A stretch of 25,959 nucleotides of DNA, taken from assembly GCA_904419105.1 (NCBI GenBank), contig CAJFQR010000151.1, positions 11,164 through 37,122 on the forward strand, in the 5' to 3' direction. The notes under the pieces were generated by a model. It saw only the letters and a list, made by a program, of their open reading frames with translations, did not search any database and was not told the origin of the DNA. Made by a program: the position numbers and the translations under genes. Shown in pieces: positions 16,878 to 24,234 of this stretch (within the stretch, counting starts at the first letter, position 1; each line of letters opens with the position of its first letter). Source of the DNA: Candidatus Avimicrobium faecavium (GTDB taxonomy: Bacteria > Bacillota > Clostridia > Oscillospirales > Ruminococcaceae).

Positions 16878-18026
16878 ATGGCAAAGAAGCGTGCCAACGG
16901 CGAGGGCAGCATCCGCAAACGCTCTGACGGTCGCTGGGAGGGACGGTACACCGCCGGACGGAACCCGGAGACCGGGAAACCCATCTACAAGAACGTCCTG
17001 GGCAAAACCCAGGCAGAGGTGAAGGAAAAGCTGACCGAAGCCATCGAAAGAAGCAAGGGAGTGGATATGGCCCGGGCGGGAAAGTATACCCTGGGCCAGT
17101 GGATGGAGGTCTGGTTCGAAAACGTAGCACAGGTGAAGGTGCGCCCCTCCTCCCATGCCACCTACCGGGGCTATCTGGACAATCACATCCGGCCCAACAT
17201 CGGGGACATTGCGCTGCACAAGCTGACCACCCTGGATCTCCAGGGATTCTACAAGAAGATGCTGGACGGGGGCAGGGTAGAGCGGATCGAGTCAAAGAAA
17301 CAGCCCCGGGGTCTCAGCCCCAAGACAGTGCGGAATCTCCATCAGGTGATCTCCTCTGCTCTGAAGCTGGCGGTGCAGCAGAAGCTGATCCCGTCCAATC
17401 CCGCCGAGGGCTGTTCCCTGCCCAGACTGGAACACCGGGAGATGCAGACCCTTACGGCCGACCAACTGGAGACCTTCTTCCGGGAAGCGAAAGCCAGCGG
17501 TGTGTTTGAACTCTACTACCTGGAGCTGGCCACCGGGCTGCGGAGAGGGGAACTGCTGGGTCTGCACTGGGAGGATATCGACCTGGAACAGCAGACAATC
17601 ACGGTGCGGCGGCAGGTCGTGCGGATCAACGGGCAGGTGGTGGAAGCACCGCTGAAAACAAAAAATTCCTACCGCACCCTCTCCATCGGGGCGGACGCCG
17701 TGGAAATCCTCCGGCAGCAGAAAGGAAAGGTGGGCGGAACCTATGTGTTCCCCTCGCCCACCGGCGGCCCCATCTCCCCGGACAGTGTACTGCATATGCT
17801 CCATCGGGTGCTGAAACGGGCGGGACTGCCGAAGGTCCGGTTTCACGACCTGCGGCATACCTTTGCCACCCTGGCGCTGCAGAACGGGGTGGACATTAAG
17901 ACCGTCTCGGGTATGCTGGGGCATTACAGCGCCGGCTTCACCCTGGACACCTACGCCCATGTGACCACCATTGCCCAGCGGCAGGCAGCCGATGTGATGG
18001 GGAATATCCTCTCGGGCGCTTTCTGA
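16878..18026 (+). CDS. Tyrosine site-specific integrase (phage/ICE type)
   Basis: The 382-aa protein has an N-terminal arm-binding region (GEGSIRKRSDGRWEGRY), a core-binding SAM-like domain (about 70-175) and the catalytic domain with Arg222 in TGLRRGE, Lys260/262, His323 and Arg326 in HDLRHT, His349 in LGH, and nucleophile Tyr359 in DTYAHVT. All active-site residues are present, so it should be functional. The ATG follows AAAGGGGG. Two GGGTCAG units stand 20-45 bp after the stop, as in elements whose attP lies next to int. No tRNA fragment follows there, so it is unclear whether this enzyme made the 12718/22545 junctions. It is the only tyrosine integrase in the window. Confidence 0.95.
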   Translation: MAKKRANGEGSIRKRSDGRWEGRYTAGRNPETGKPIYKNVLGKTQAEVKEKLTEAIERSKGVDMARAGKYTLGQWMEVWFENVAQVKVRPSSHATYRGYLDNHIRPNIGDIALHKLTTLDLQGFYKKMLDGGRVERIESKKQPRGLSPKTVRNLHQVISSALKLAVQQKLIPSNPAEGCSLPRLEHREMQTLTADQLETFFREAKASGVFELYYLELATGLRRGELLGLHWEDIDLEQQTITVRRQVVRINGQVVEAPLKTKNSYRTLSIGADAVEILRQQKGKVGGTYVFPSPTGGPISPDSVLHMLHRVLKRAGLPKVRFHDLRHTFATLALQNGVDIKTVSGMLGHYSAGFTLDTYAHVTTIAQRQAADVMGNILSGAF

Positions 18027-18048
18027 ATTGTTCCGAACCTTTCCGCAT

Positions 18049-18070
18049 CTGGGTCAGAATATGGGTCAGG
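18049..18070 (+). repeat. GGGTCAG arm-type sites after the integrase
   Basis: TGGGTCAGAATATGGGTCAGG contains two GGGTCAG units spaced like those at 12879-12904 and 22706-22731, with a different middle. They are probably integrase arm sites. Confidence 0.5.
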
Positions 18071-18090
18071 AGCGATTCCGGACAAAAAGA

Positions 18091-18124
18091 AAAAACGATG
18101 AAACCACGGTTTCATCGTTTTTTT
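18091..18124 (+). terminator. Intrinsic terminator downstream of the integrase
   Basis: ACGATGAAACC (18095-18105) pairs perfectly with GGTTTCATCGT (18108-18118) and is followed by a long T run. An A run on the other side makes it usable in both directions. Confidence 0.85.
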
Positions 18125-18261
18125 AGTGGTATGAGTTAACAAAAAAGATATTTGCCTGATTTGATAGTTTTATCGAGCGGCGGCTCGGTTTTTATATCTT
18201 CTCGGTCACAACAAGCTGCGACTTCTCTTGGAATCAACTAATTTGACAAAATTTCCATATT

Positions 18262-18379
18262 GTGATACGGTAATCCCAGCACCTTTTCCATCTCTGCTGA
18301 GGAGCAGGAGATGGGTACCGAGCTGAAGGTCACCCTGCTGCAGCCCTGCGAGGGCTTGTCCAAACAGGGAAAAGAGTGA
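18262..18379 (+). pseudogene. Possible 3' remnant of an unidentified gene
   Basis: After an in-frame stop, an open frame without any start reads SAEEQEMGTELKVTLLQPCE and then GLSKQGKE before a TGA at 18377. The composition looks protein-like, and the frame lies in the 515-bp stretch between the integrase terminator and the MscS gene. I do not recognise the family. It may be the tail of a gene cut off when the integrase segment arrived. Otherwise the stretch 18125-18541 shows only a small GAGC/GCTC hairpin followed by Ts near 18175 and a weak TTGACA-17-TACGGT promoter at 18243-18271. Confidence 0.3.
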
Positions 18380-18541
18380 GCCATAACCGCCGTGGCGGAT
18401 CGTACGGTATCTGGAAAACGAGCTTTTGATACACAGCAGCGTGGTCCAGATCACCAGCGACTGCTGGTCACTCCGCCTGACCATCCATCGGGGCCGTCCC
18501 ACACAAGCACACAGCATTGTCAGAAAGGAAGGAAACAAACG

Positions 18542-19426
18542 ATGAAAGAAAAACAAAGCATTATTAAGTTCCTGATTCTGGCGGTCATCCTGGCAGTGGC
18601 CCTGACCGCCGGCTTTGCCACTGGTGCCATGAAAACGGCGGCCCTGACCGCCGACTGGACCCTCAGCCTGAGGGCTATCCTGCGTCTGGCGGCCATGGCG
18701 GCAGGGGTGCTGCTGGCGGAGTGGGTGGCGGAGTTCTTCTTGACCCTCTGCAAGCCCAGGACCCACCGGGCCCGGTCCATCCTCTCCATCACCCGTAGCC
18801 TCCTGCGCTATGCCGCAGCCATTGTCATCCTCTGCTGGGGTCTACACCTCCTGGGTGTGAATATTCTGGCTATTGTGGCCAGCCTGGGTGTTTTGGCCTT
18901 AATCGTCGGCTTTGCCGCCGACAGCATCATCGCCGACCTGGTCACGGGCGTGTTCATCCTCTTTGATAGCCAGTACAATGTGGGGGACATCATAGAGGTG
19001 GACGGCTTCCGGGGCGTGGTGACGGACATCGGCATCCGCACCACCTCTATCACCGACGGCAGCGAGAACATCAAGATTGTAAACAATGCGGATATGCGGA
19101 ACATCCTCAACCGTTCCGACCACGTGTCCAAGTCCTTTTGCGACATCTCCATCCCCTATACCTGTGATCTGGAGGCACTGGAGGAGAAATTCCCGTCCCT
19201 GCTGGAGGAGATCCGGCAGAAGCGTGCGGACGTCATGTTGGACACGCCGGTCTACCTGGGGGTGCAGCAGCTGGCTGACAGCGCCGTGGTGCTGCGTTTC
19301 TGCGTGGACGTGAAAGAAAAGGACATCTATGGCGGTGCGCGGATCCTCAATCGGGATCTGCTCTTGGGCCTGCGCCAGCTGGGTGTGGAGTGCCCCTTCC
19401 CCCAGCTGGACGTCCACTCTATGTGA
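18542..19426 (+). CDS. MscS-family small-conductance mechanosensitive channel
   Basis: The 294-aa membrane protein has hydrophobic segments at about 7-29, 43-70 and 86-140, the last being the pore-lining helix region GVNILAIVASLGVLALIVGF. It continues into the MscS beta domain FDSQYNVGDIIEVDGFRGVV and TDIGIRTTSI. Such channels open on membrane tension and release solutes during hypo-osmotic shock. The ATG at 18542 is chosen because AGGAAGG lies 9 nt upstream and the frame upstream of it is not membrane-like. The following gene begins 3 bp after its stop, so they form an operon. It is probably cargo or flanking host DNA rather than a defence gene. Confidence 0.92.
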   Translation: MKEKQSIIKFLILAVILAVALTAGFATGAMKTAALTADWTLSLRAILRLAAMAAGVLLAEWVAEFFLTLCKPRTHRARSILSITRSLLRYAAAIVILCWGLHLLGVNILAIVASLGVLALIVGFAADSIIADLVTGVFILFDSQYNVGDIIEVDGFRGVVTDIGIRTTSITDGSENIKIVNNADMRNILNRSDHVSKSFCDISIPYTCDLEALEEKFPSLLEEIRQKRADVMLDTPVYLGVQQLADSAVVLRFCVDVKEKDIYGGARILNRDLLLGLRQLGVECPFPQLDVHSM

Positions 19427-19429
19427 GCC

Positions 19430-20539
19430 ATGGGCGGGCAGAATCTGCGGAACGCGCCGCCGATGGAGCGGAGCGCACCGCCAAAGGAATGGAAACTTCC
19501 CCCGGAGTTCATCCTGCCCTGGGAGCCTGGCGTCCCGGAGGAGCCCCGCCCCGGGGCGGAGGCGGCCCCGCTTCCCCCGGAGTTTCAGGGCGGCGGCAGG
19601 GGTGCGCCCCGGAATCGGGAGCGCCGGCGGGGCTGGCGGATACTGGCCTCCGTCGCCATGGCCCTTCTGTTGACAGTAGCGGCCGCCGTCCCGGCAGCGG
19701 AGCTCCCCTCTCCCGAGCCGCCGACGTCAGCCGGGGACCCGCTCCCCACGGTGCCGCCGGAGACCACGCCTCCGGGCGGAGAGGAAAGCCCCGGCCCAGT
19801 CCAGACGCCGGAACCCATCACTTTTTTCTCGGCCATGATGAACGGATCCGAGGGTTTTTTGCAGGTGACCTTCCCGGAGCCAGAGACCATTGCCTCGGCC
19901 AAGGTCACCCAGTTTGACACCATCACCCAGCGTCCTTTTTATGAGGATACTTTCGGTGAGGGCATCCCCCGGGCGGACATCGATGCCGGGCTGTATACCG
20001 CTTTCTATGTGGTTTATCCCCCGGATTTCGACGACTACTGGGCAGAGGCGGGGGCGGACACCTACCCCACCTTTGAGATGCGTCTGACGGTGGAACGGGT
20101 AAATGGGGAAACGGAGACCTACACCGCTGCCGACTTGGGCCGATGCCCCCAGCTGCGGGGAGAGTATGATGAAACAACCAACACCGTGACGATGAAGGTC
20201 TGGTGGGACGACGGGGAGGACTTCCCACAGGTGGTGCCCGTCGCGCCGGAGCAGGCCGAGGGCGACACCCTAAGCGTCACCGTCTATGTGGACGGGGAGC
20301 CCCTGCCGCCGGAGGCCTATGCCCTGAGCCAGGTGCGCGAGGAATCCCAGTACTCCACCTCGGACAATCCAGATGTGCTTCTGACGAGATACACCTACAT
20401 CACCGTGGCCACCGCCTCCCTGCCCCAGCCTCTGGCTGCGGAGTCCGCCCTGAGCTGCGCCGTCCACATGACCCTCTCCGGCCAGCCTTTTACCTATAGT
20501 CTGCCTATCAGCACTGCCCCGAGGGACATCTACTGGTAA
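19430..20539 (+). CDS. Membrane-anchored protein with proline-rich segments, function unknown
   Basis: The 369-aa protein has a proline-rich, cytoplasmic-looking N-terminus (1-60), a basic stretch NRERRR, and one membrane helix at about 70-88 (ILASVAMALLLTVAAAV). A Pro/Thr/Glu-rich linker (about 92-128) leads to an acidic extracellular domain of about 240 residues with beta-rich character. It starts 3 bp after the MscS-type gene and is presumably co-translated with it. I do not recognise the outer domain. Link to the channel is by position only. Confidence 0.75.
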   Translation: MGGQNLRNAPPMERSAPPKEWKLPPEFILPWEPGVPEEPRPGAEAAPLPPEFQGGGRGAPRNRERRRGWRILASVAMALLLTVAAAVPAAELPSPEPPTSAGDPLPTVPPETTPPGGEESPGPVQTPEPITFFSAMMNGSEGFLQVTFPEPETIASAKVTQFDTITQRPFYEDTFGEGIPRADIDAGLYTAFYVVYPPDFDDYWAEAGADTYPTFEMRLTVERVNGETETYTAADLGRCPQLRGEYDETTNTVTMKVWWDDGEDFPQVVPVAPEQAEGDTLSVTVYVDGEPLPPEAYALSQVREESQYSTSDNPDVLLTRYTYITVATASLPQPLAAESALSCAVHMTLSGQPFTYSLPISTAPRDIYW

Positions 20540-20654
20540 GTTTTTATGATGAGTAATTTGTATCAACTGAGTCCAGTGTTTCATCGGACAAAGGCATCCG
20601 ATATTGGTGTGGTCGACTCCATGGCCTTTGCAAAAGCGCATATGCATATGAAAA

Positions 20655-20682
20655 GGCAGGTATTGCCGTCGCAATACCTGCC
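20655..20682 (-). terminator. Terminator of the serine recombinase operon
   Basis: A perfect 12-bp stem GGCAGGTATTGC/GCAATACCTGCC with a 4-nt loop is followed on the minus strand by TTTTC. It lies about 90 bp after the last gene of the minus-strand recombinase operon. Confidence 0.55.
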
Positions 20683-20720
20683 CTAGACTCTTCCCAAGTC
20701 AGAATAAATATCAGTGCCTC

Positions 20721-20757
20721 AGTGCCGTTCTTGGAAACAAGGACGGCACTTTTTTTG
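20721..20757 (+). terminator. Terminator of the MscS operon
   Basis: AGTGCCGTTCTTG pairs with CAAGGACGGCACT (12 of 13, the other a G-U), with a GAAA tetraloop and seven Ts. It ends plus-strand transcription from the MscS-type operon. Confidence 0.85.
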
Positions 20758-20771
20758 CGAAAGGAGGGATG

Positions 20772-20918
20772 CTATGATGAAAAAGATGCGGTTTCGTTTT
20801 TGTCCGACGTTGAAGAAAAAAGTCTTCTACGTTGATGAGTATCATCAATCTCATCTTTGGATTTTTCAATCAATGCATCCAAAACTATATCAAATGCTTT
20901 TTCTACCGCAAAAGTCAT
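20772..20918 (-). CDS. Small protein coupled to the serine recombinase, function unknown
   Basis: The 48-aa product begins MTFAVEKAFDIVLDALIEKS and has an acidic, helical N-terminus and a Ser-rich tail. Its ATG overlaps the recombinase stop as ATGA, which argues for a real, translationally coupled gene. No family is recognised. A plus-strand frame beginning near 20774 behind AAAGGAGGG overlaps it and is considered less likely because it runs on into the antisense of the recombinase. Confidence 0.5.
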   Translation of the reverse strand: MTFAVEKAFDIVLDALIEKSKDEIDDTHQRRRLFSSTSDKNETASFSS

Positions 20919-21941
20919 GGCTGGTTTCCTTCTTCCTTTTCGTCGGGGACGTCGGCTTCTCCCGGATTGCAATTCATTGCTGCATAGATAGCGGGGTTCA
21001 ACTTTTCGAACAGTTCCTGGCTGATAATTGCGGGATGAGCGTACTGGTACAAATACCGCTGCTTCTCACCCATATTCTTGCATTGCTTTCGACTAAATAA
21101 ATCCTGCACATAGGTTTTCTGGAGTATTACACTCCCGATGTATTTTTCATTCTGGAGCAGCTTCTTGATGGTTTCACGGCTCCAGCGCGCTTTTCCTCGC
21201 GGGGAGGGAACGCCCTGTTGATACAACCAATCTGATATCGCACCGAGGCTGGCGCCGGCGGCCCGCATCTCAAACATCCGGCGCACAATGGAAGCGTTCG
21301 GCTCATCGGGACAAAGCGCACCGTCCTTATCTCTCTTATATCCGAAGCAGACAAACTCCGCATAGCCGGATGTTCCATCCTTAAAGCTGTGCTCGATGCC
21401 CCTTCGGATATTCCGGCTTGCGTTCTCGCTCTGCGCCTGGGCAAAGGCACAGTAGACCGTGAGATAATACCGCAGATAACGATCCCGGCTGTGGACTCCT
21501 TCTTCCTCGAAAAACACATCCACATCCAAGTCCTGAAATTCCCGGAGGATCTTGAACATTTCCAGAGAATCCCGCCCGAACCGGCTCACGGATTTTACCA
21601 GGACCATATCGATCTCGCCGTTCCGGCAGCTATCCAGAAGTCTTTGAAATTCCTTGCGGCGCTTTATGCTCAGCCCGGAGGCTTTTTCTGCAAAAACGCC
21701 GGCGTTTACCCATCCCGGAGTGCTTTCGATCCGCTGTGTATAGTATCGGACCTGAAGGTCCAGGCTGGTTTCCTGTTCCGGGCGTTCCGTACTGACGCGG
21801 CAATAAGCGGCTACCCGAAGAGGAGGCTTCTCTTTCTACTTTTTCTTTGCGCCGGGAGGGGTGATTCTTGTGATGATACGCAACCGAAATCACTCCCCCA
21901 TGTGTTTTCTTCATTGTAGCAAAAAGTTGTTCAGCTGACAA
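20915..21941 (-). pseudogene. Serine site-specific recombinase, frameshifted near the N-terminus
   Basis: The long frame gives a resolvase catalytic domain and a Recombinase domain. The catalytic motif RVAAYCRVSTERPEQE (with nucleophile Ser) lies near 21817-21770, followed by VLVKSVSRFGRD, GYKRDKDGALCP and WSRETIKKLLQNEKYIG. In that frame a TAG stands at 21836-21838 and no start codon lies between it and the motif. The expected N-terminal leader (MKKTHGGVISVAYHH, then RRKEKVE) is present in the neighbouring frame, from a TTG at 21941 or an ATG at 21914. A single frameshift between 21838 and 21818 would join them. It overlaps the end of the preceding gene. It is either a pseudogene, a sequencing error, or expressed by frameshifting. 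At about 340 aa it is short for a large serine recombinase. Confidence 0.8.
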
Positions 21942-22389
21942 TTTTTGCCCGACTGGCTTTCACTTTCTGTACACTCCAAAACAGCTCGTCCGAAATGATG
22001 GCCGCATGGGCGTTTTCGTACAGATATTGCCATTCTTCGCCTTCATTCTTTACCTGCACTCTGCCGGTGCGGATTGTTTTCTGCAACAGAACACGGCCCG
22101 TATATTTTTCATTGGACAACAGCTTGTGGATGGCTTCCCGGCTCCATTGAGCTTTTCCGGTTGGAGAGGGAATCTGCTGTTTGAACAGTTCAGCGGCAAT
22201 CGCTCCCAAACTCATGCCACTTTGGTACTGCGTAAAGATACGGTTGACAATTTCGGCTTCCTCCGGATTGATAACCAGTTCACCGTTGGCGTCAGCCTTA
22301 TATCCGTAGCACTTTCTCTTTGCCAGCTTTGACTCGCCCGATTGGAAACGCTTGCGAAGACCGGCTTTGATGGATTCGCTTTTATTCAT
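21931..22389 (-). CDS. Recombinase-domain protein lacking the serine catalytic domain
   Basis: The 152-aa protein aligns with the Recombinase domain of the downstream gene (GYKADANGELVINPEEAEI, then PSPTGKAQWSREAIHKLLSN). It has no N-terminal resolvase domain. The start is firm: AAGGAGGT lies 8 nt before the ATG at 22389. It is therefore a designed short protein rather than a random fragment, although an ancient truncation is possible. It is the first gene of a minus-strand operon, and its stop overlaps the start region of the next recombinase. A DNA-binding accessory role to that recombinase is an inference. Confidence 0.75.
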   Translation of the reverse strand: MNKSESIKAGLRKRFQSGESKLAKRKCYGYKADANGELVINPEEAEIVNRIFTQYQSGMSLGAIAAELFKQQIPSPTGKAQWSREAIHKLLSNEKYTGRVLLQKTIRTGRVQVKNEGEEWQYLYENAHAAIISDELFWSVQKVKASRAKIVS

Positions 22390-22460
22390 TCGGTATGACC
22401 TCCTTAAAAAAGAGTGGTATAGAAAAATAGGATTTCTGAAATCTTTACCGATAAAGCAAA

Positions 22461-22485
22461 AAGTCGCAGGAAATCCTGCGGCTTT
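22461..22485 (-). terminator. Terminator-like hairpin upstream of the recombinase operon
   Basis: AGTCGCAGGA/TCCTGCGGCT stem with T runs on either side (TTTTT on the minus strand). It probably backs up the tRNA terminator next to it. Confidence 0.55.
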
Positions 22486-22502
22486 TCGTTGGTTTTGGGT
22501 AT

Positions 22503-22538
22503 AAAAAAGTTGACAGATTCCATTCGAAATCTGTCAAC
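22503..22538 (-). terminator. Intrinsic terminator after the second tRNA-fMet 3' half
   Basis: A perfect 11-bp stem GTTGACAGATT/AATCTGTCAAC is followed on the minus strand by six Ts. It starts 6 nt after the tRNA CCA, mirroring the arrangement at 12670-12720 with an unrelated hairpin sequence. Confidence 0.85.
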
Positions 22539-22544
22539 TTATCA

Positions 22545-22593
22545 TGGTTGCGGAGGCTGGACTTGAACCAACGACCTTCGGGTTATGAGGTGC
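22545..22593 (-). repeat. attachment site: 3' half of initiator tRNA-Met (direct repeat copy 2)
   Basis: It has the same orientation and length as 12718-12766, with two acceptor-stem differences (CCTCCGCA here, CTCCCGCA there). Again only the 3' half from the anticodon loop is present. It marks the junction between one island on the left and another on the right. Confidence 0.85.
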
Positions 22594-22839
22594 CGTGGAG
22601 CTGCCTTTTCCGCTCCATTAGCCCGTTTTTCGCCTGTGCAGAGGGAGGGGAAATCCTTTTCGGCGCCGGTTTCTCCGGGAAATCCCGGCTGGTTTGTCTC
22701 TGGTCTGGGTCAGGGTTTGGGTCAGAATCTGGCTGGGAGAAAACAAAGAAAGGGGGCGGCGGTTCAAAAATGGTATTTGGAGAATTTTTCATTTCATTTT
22801 TAGCGTGCAATTTTCCCGGAACTTTTTTTAAAAAACCTA
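22594..22839. other. Attachment-site flank with arm-type repeat copy 2
   Basis: It contains the 26-nt GGGTCAG repeat at 22706-22731, identical to 12879-12904. Ten bases later comes AAACAAAGAAAGGGGG (22741-22756), which is also found just before the integrase start at 16855-16870. No gene is supported. The right part turns sharply AT-rich. Confidence 0.6.
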
Positions 22840-22912
22840 TTGACTTTAAAATTTAAATATAATATAATTAATTTGAGAAGATGTTGACATAAATAATTTT
22901 ATGTGTTATAGT
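22840..22912 (+). promoter_or_regulatory. Tandem strong promoters
   Basis: P1 is TTGACT (22840-22845), 17 bp, TATAAT (22863-22868). P2 is TTGACA (22884-22889), 17 bp, TATAGT (22907-22912). Both point right and lie in AT-rich DNA. They lead into a short terminated RNA rather than directly into a gene. Confidence 0.8.
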
Positions 22913-22918
22913 ATACTC

Positions 22919-22985
22919 AGTCTTCAGGGACTGGGTCTATATTGGCATACAGACCTGTAAGGCAAAAAGCCTTGCAGGTTTTTTT
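22919..22985 (+). ncRNA. Candidate small RNA or attenuated leader
   Basis: The predicted transcript of about 67 nt has a first stem ACTCAGTC/GACTGGGT and then a terminator ACCTGTAAGGC-AAAAA-GCCTTGCAGGT (22953-22979) followed by seven Ts. No reading frame fits inside. It could be a stand-alone small RNA or a leader controlling what follows; the next ribosome binding site is 220 bp away. No known RNA family is recognised. Confidence 0.55.
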
Positions 22986-23215
22986 ATTTACCCGCATCTG
23001 CTGTGTGAAAAATCCGGATTGACATGCAGCGCAGATGCGGATCCCAAAAATCCAGAAAATCCTGAAGAAGATCATCCAGCGGCCTGGTTCGCGAGAAGGC
23101 CCATTCGCCGCCGGAAGGCATCACGCCATAGCGCTTGGTGCGGTGCACGGATCCGTGGATCATCCGGCAGCACAAAAACGCAAGTATAGGGTTTATCAAA
23201 ACAGGAGGAACCACA
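22986..23215. other. Stretch without a supported gene
   Basis: An open frame starting at 23035 reads PKIQKILKKIIQRPGSREGP and later GSVDHPAAQKR but has no ribosome binding site. It may be decayed coding DNA, and I cannot assign it. Confidence 0.35.
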
Positions 23216-23372
23216 ATGAAAGCACAGGAATATTTTGAACGGCACACTGATGATGCAGGCCTTTCTGACCAAGGAGATGAGCAGCGATCAGCGCTGGGAT
23301 CTTATCGAGGACTATTTCCTTGGCCATGATGAGGTGGTAAATGCCGTTCTGGGCCTTGATGGCCAGGACTGA
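23216..23372 (+). pseudogene. Small ORF, probably frameshifted
   Basis: An ATG at 23216 behind CAGGAGG encodes MKAQEYFERHTDD, then soon loses protein character and stops at 23329. From 23250 the neighbouring frame reads MMQAFLTKEMSSDQRWDLIE and continues as DYFLGHDEVVNAVLGLDGQD to a TGA at 23372. The two together would make a small acidic protein of about 50 aa if one frameshift near 23245-23255 is assumed. The family is not recognised. Confidence 0.4.
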
Positions 23373-23492
23373 ATTAGAGAATCCGGAATCCTGTAAACTG
23401 ATTTTGTCTGCCAGAGTTCCGCTCCGAAGGAGAGCGCGGGGCAGCAACCGGTTTCAATGACTGATAATGTGACAAGAAAAGGAGAGTTTACA

Positions 23493-24068
23493 ATGATGAA
23501 TTGGAAAGAGTATTTGAAGTTCGAAGATTGCAAAAAGATTTCTTTTTCCGGAGCATGTTCGCTGGATATGGCATTGATGGTAGAGATCCCAATTGAGTGT
23601 ATAAATGGCATAAGTTTTTATCATTTACACGAAAATCAAGAGATCCTCTTTGAGGAAAACACAGTTGATGTCAAGGAGATCATCCGATGCGATGGCCTTA
23701 TGGTTCGATTCAATCAGAAGCTTAAGGATTATATCTATGAAAACAAAGAACTCATGGCCCTGCATGAATACCACTCTCAACTGATTCAGGATTTAGTTGA
23801 GCAGCTCCATGAGAAATACAAAGAAGAATTTGAAGAGGAAAAAAATGTGAATGTTGATGAATGGCTCACAGAAAATACCGATATTCAAGTTCTGAACCTG
23901 ATTTACGAAGACGGAACAAAATCCCCGGATATCTATCTTCCTTTTGAAGGCTGGGAACCGAAAAGTAATTGCGTGGAATATATTAAATGTAATCCGGACT
24001 CAAAGGATTATTCATGGCTCCACATTGTTGATAGGGAATGCGAGAACTCCTGCGATTTCCAACCCTAA
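23493..24068 (+). CDS. Hypothetical acidic protein, function unknown
   Basis: The 191-aa product is acidic and soluble, with a coiled-coil-like central segment (about 75-125, LKDYIYENKELMALHEYH onward) rich in Glu and Lys. There is no signal peptide and no membrane helix. The ATG at 23493 is chosen because AAAGGAGAG lies 8 nt upstream; the frame is open 36 bp further. It is AT-richer than the cas genes and is followed by its own terminator, so it is a single-gene unit in the second island. I do not recognise the family. Confidence 0.7.
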   Translation: MMNWKEYLKFEDCKKISFSGACSLDMALMVEIPIECINGISFYHLHENQEILFEENTVDVKEIIRCDGLMVRFNQKLKDYIYENKELMALHEYHSQLIQDLVEQLHEKYKEEFEEEKNVNVDEWLTENTDIQVLNLIYEDGTKSPDIYLPFEGWEPKSNCVEYIKCNPDSKDYSWLHIVDRECENSCDFQP

Positions 24069-24108
24069 CAGTCTGTAAATTTTCTCCCCCAAATCGAGCG
24101 AAAACAAA

Positions 24109-24152
24109 GCATCTAAGAACCTCTGAACAGGCTCTTAGATGCTTTTATTTTT
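24109..24152 (+). terminator. Intrinsic terminator of the 191-aa gene
   Basis: GCATCTAAGA pairs perfectly with TCTTAGATGC (24133-24142) and is followed by TTTTATTTTT. Confidence 0.85.
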
Positions 24153-24234
24153 CTTGTTTCAGTGCAAAAATTAACTGGGTATCCGAGTCGGACACAAAAA
24201 GGGAGTCTCAGATGGAGGCACCCTTTTCAAATGG

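Noticed and set aside
20774..21100. Plus-strand frame behind AAAGGAGGG
   Set aside because: Despite a good ribosome binding site it is antisense to the coupled 48-aa gene and the recombinase end, and looks hydrophobic only in the antisense part.
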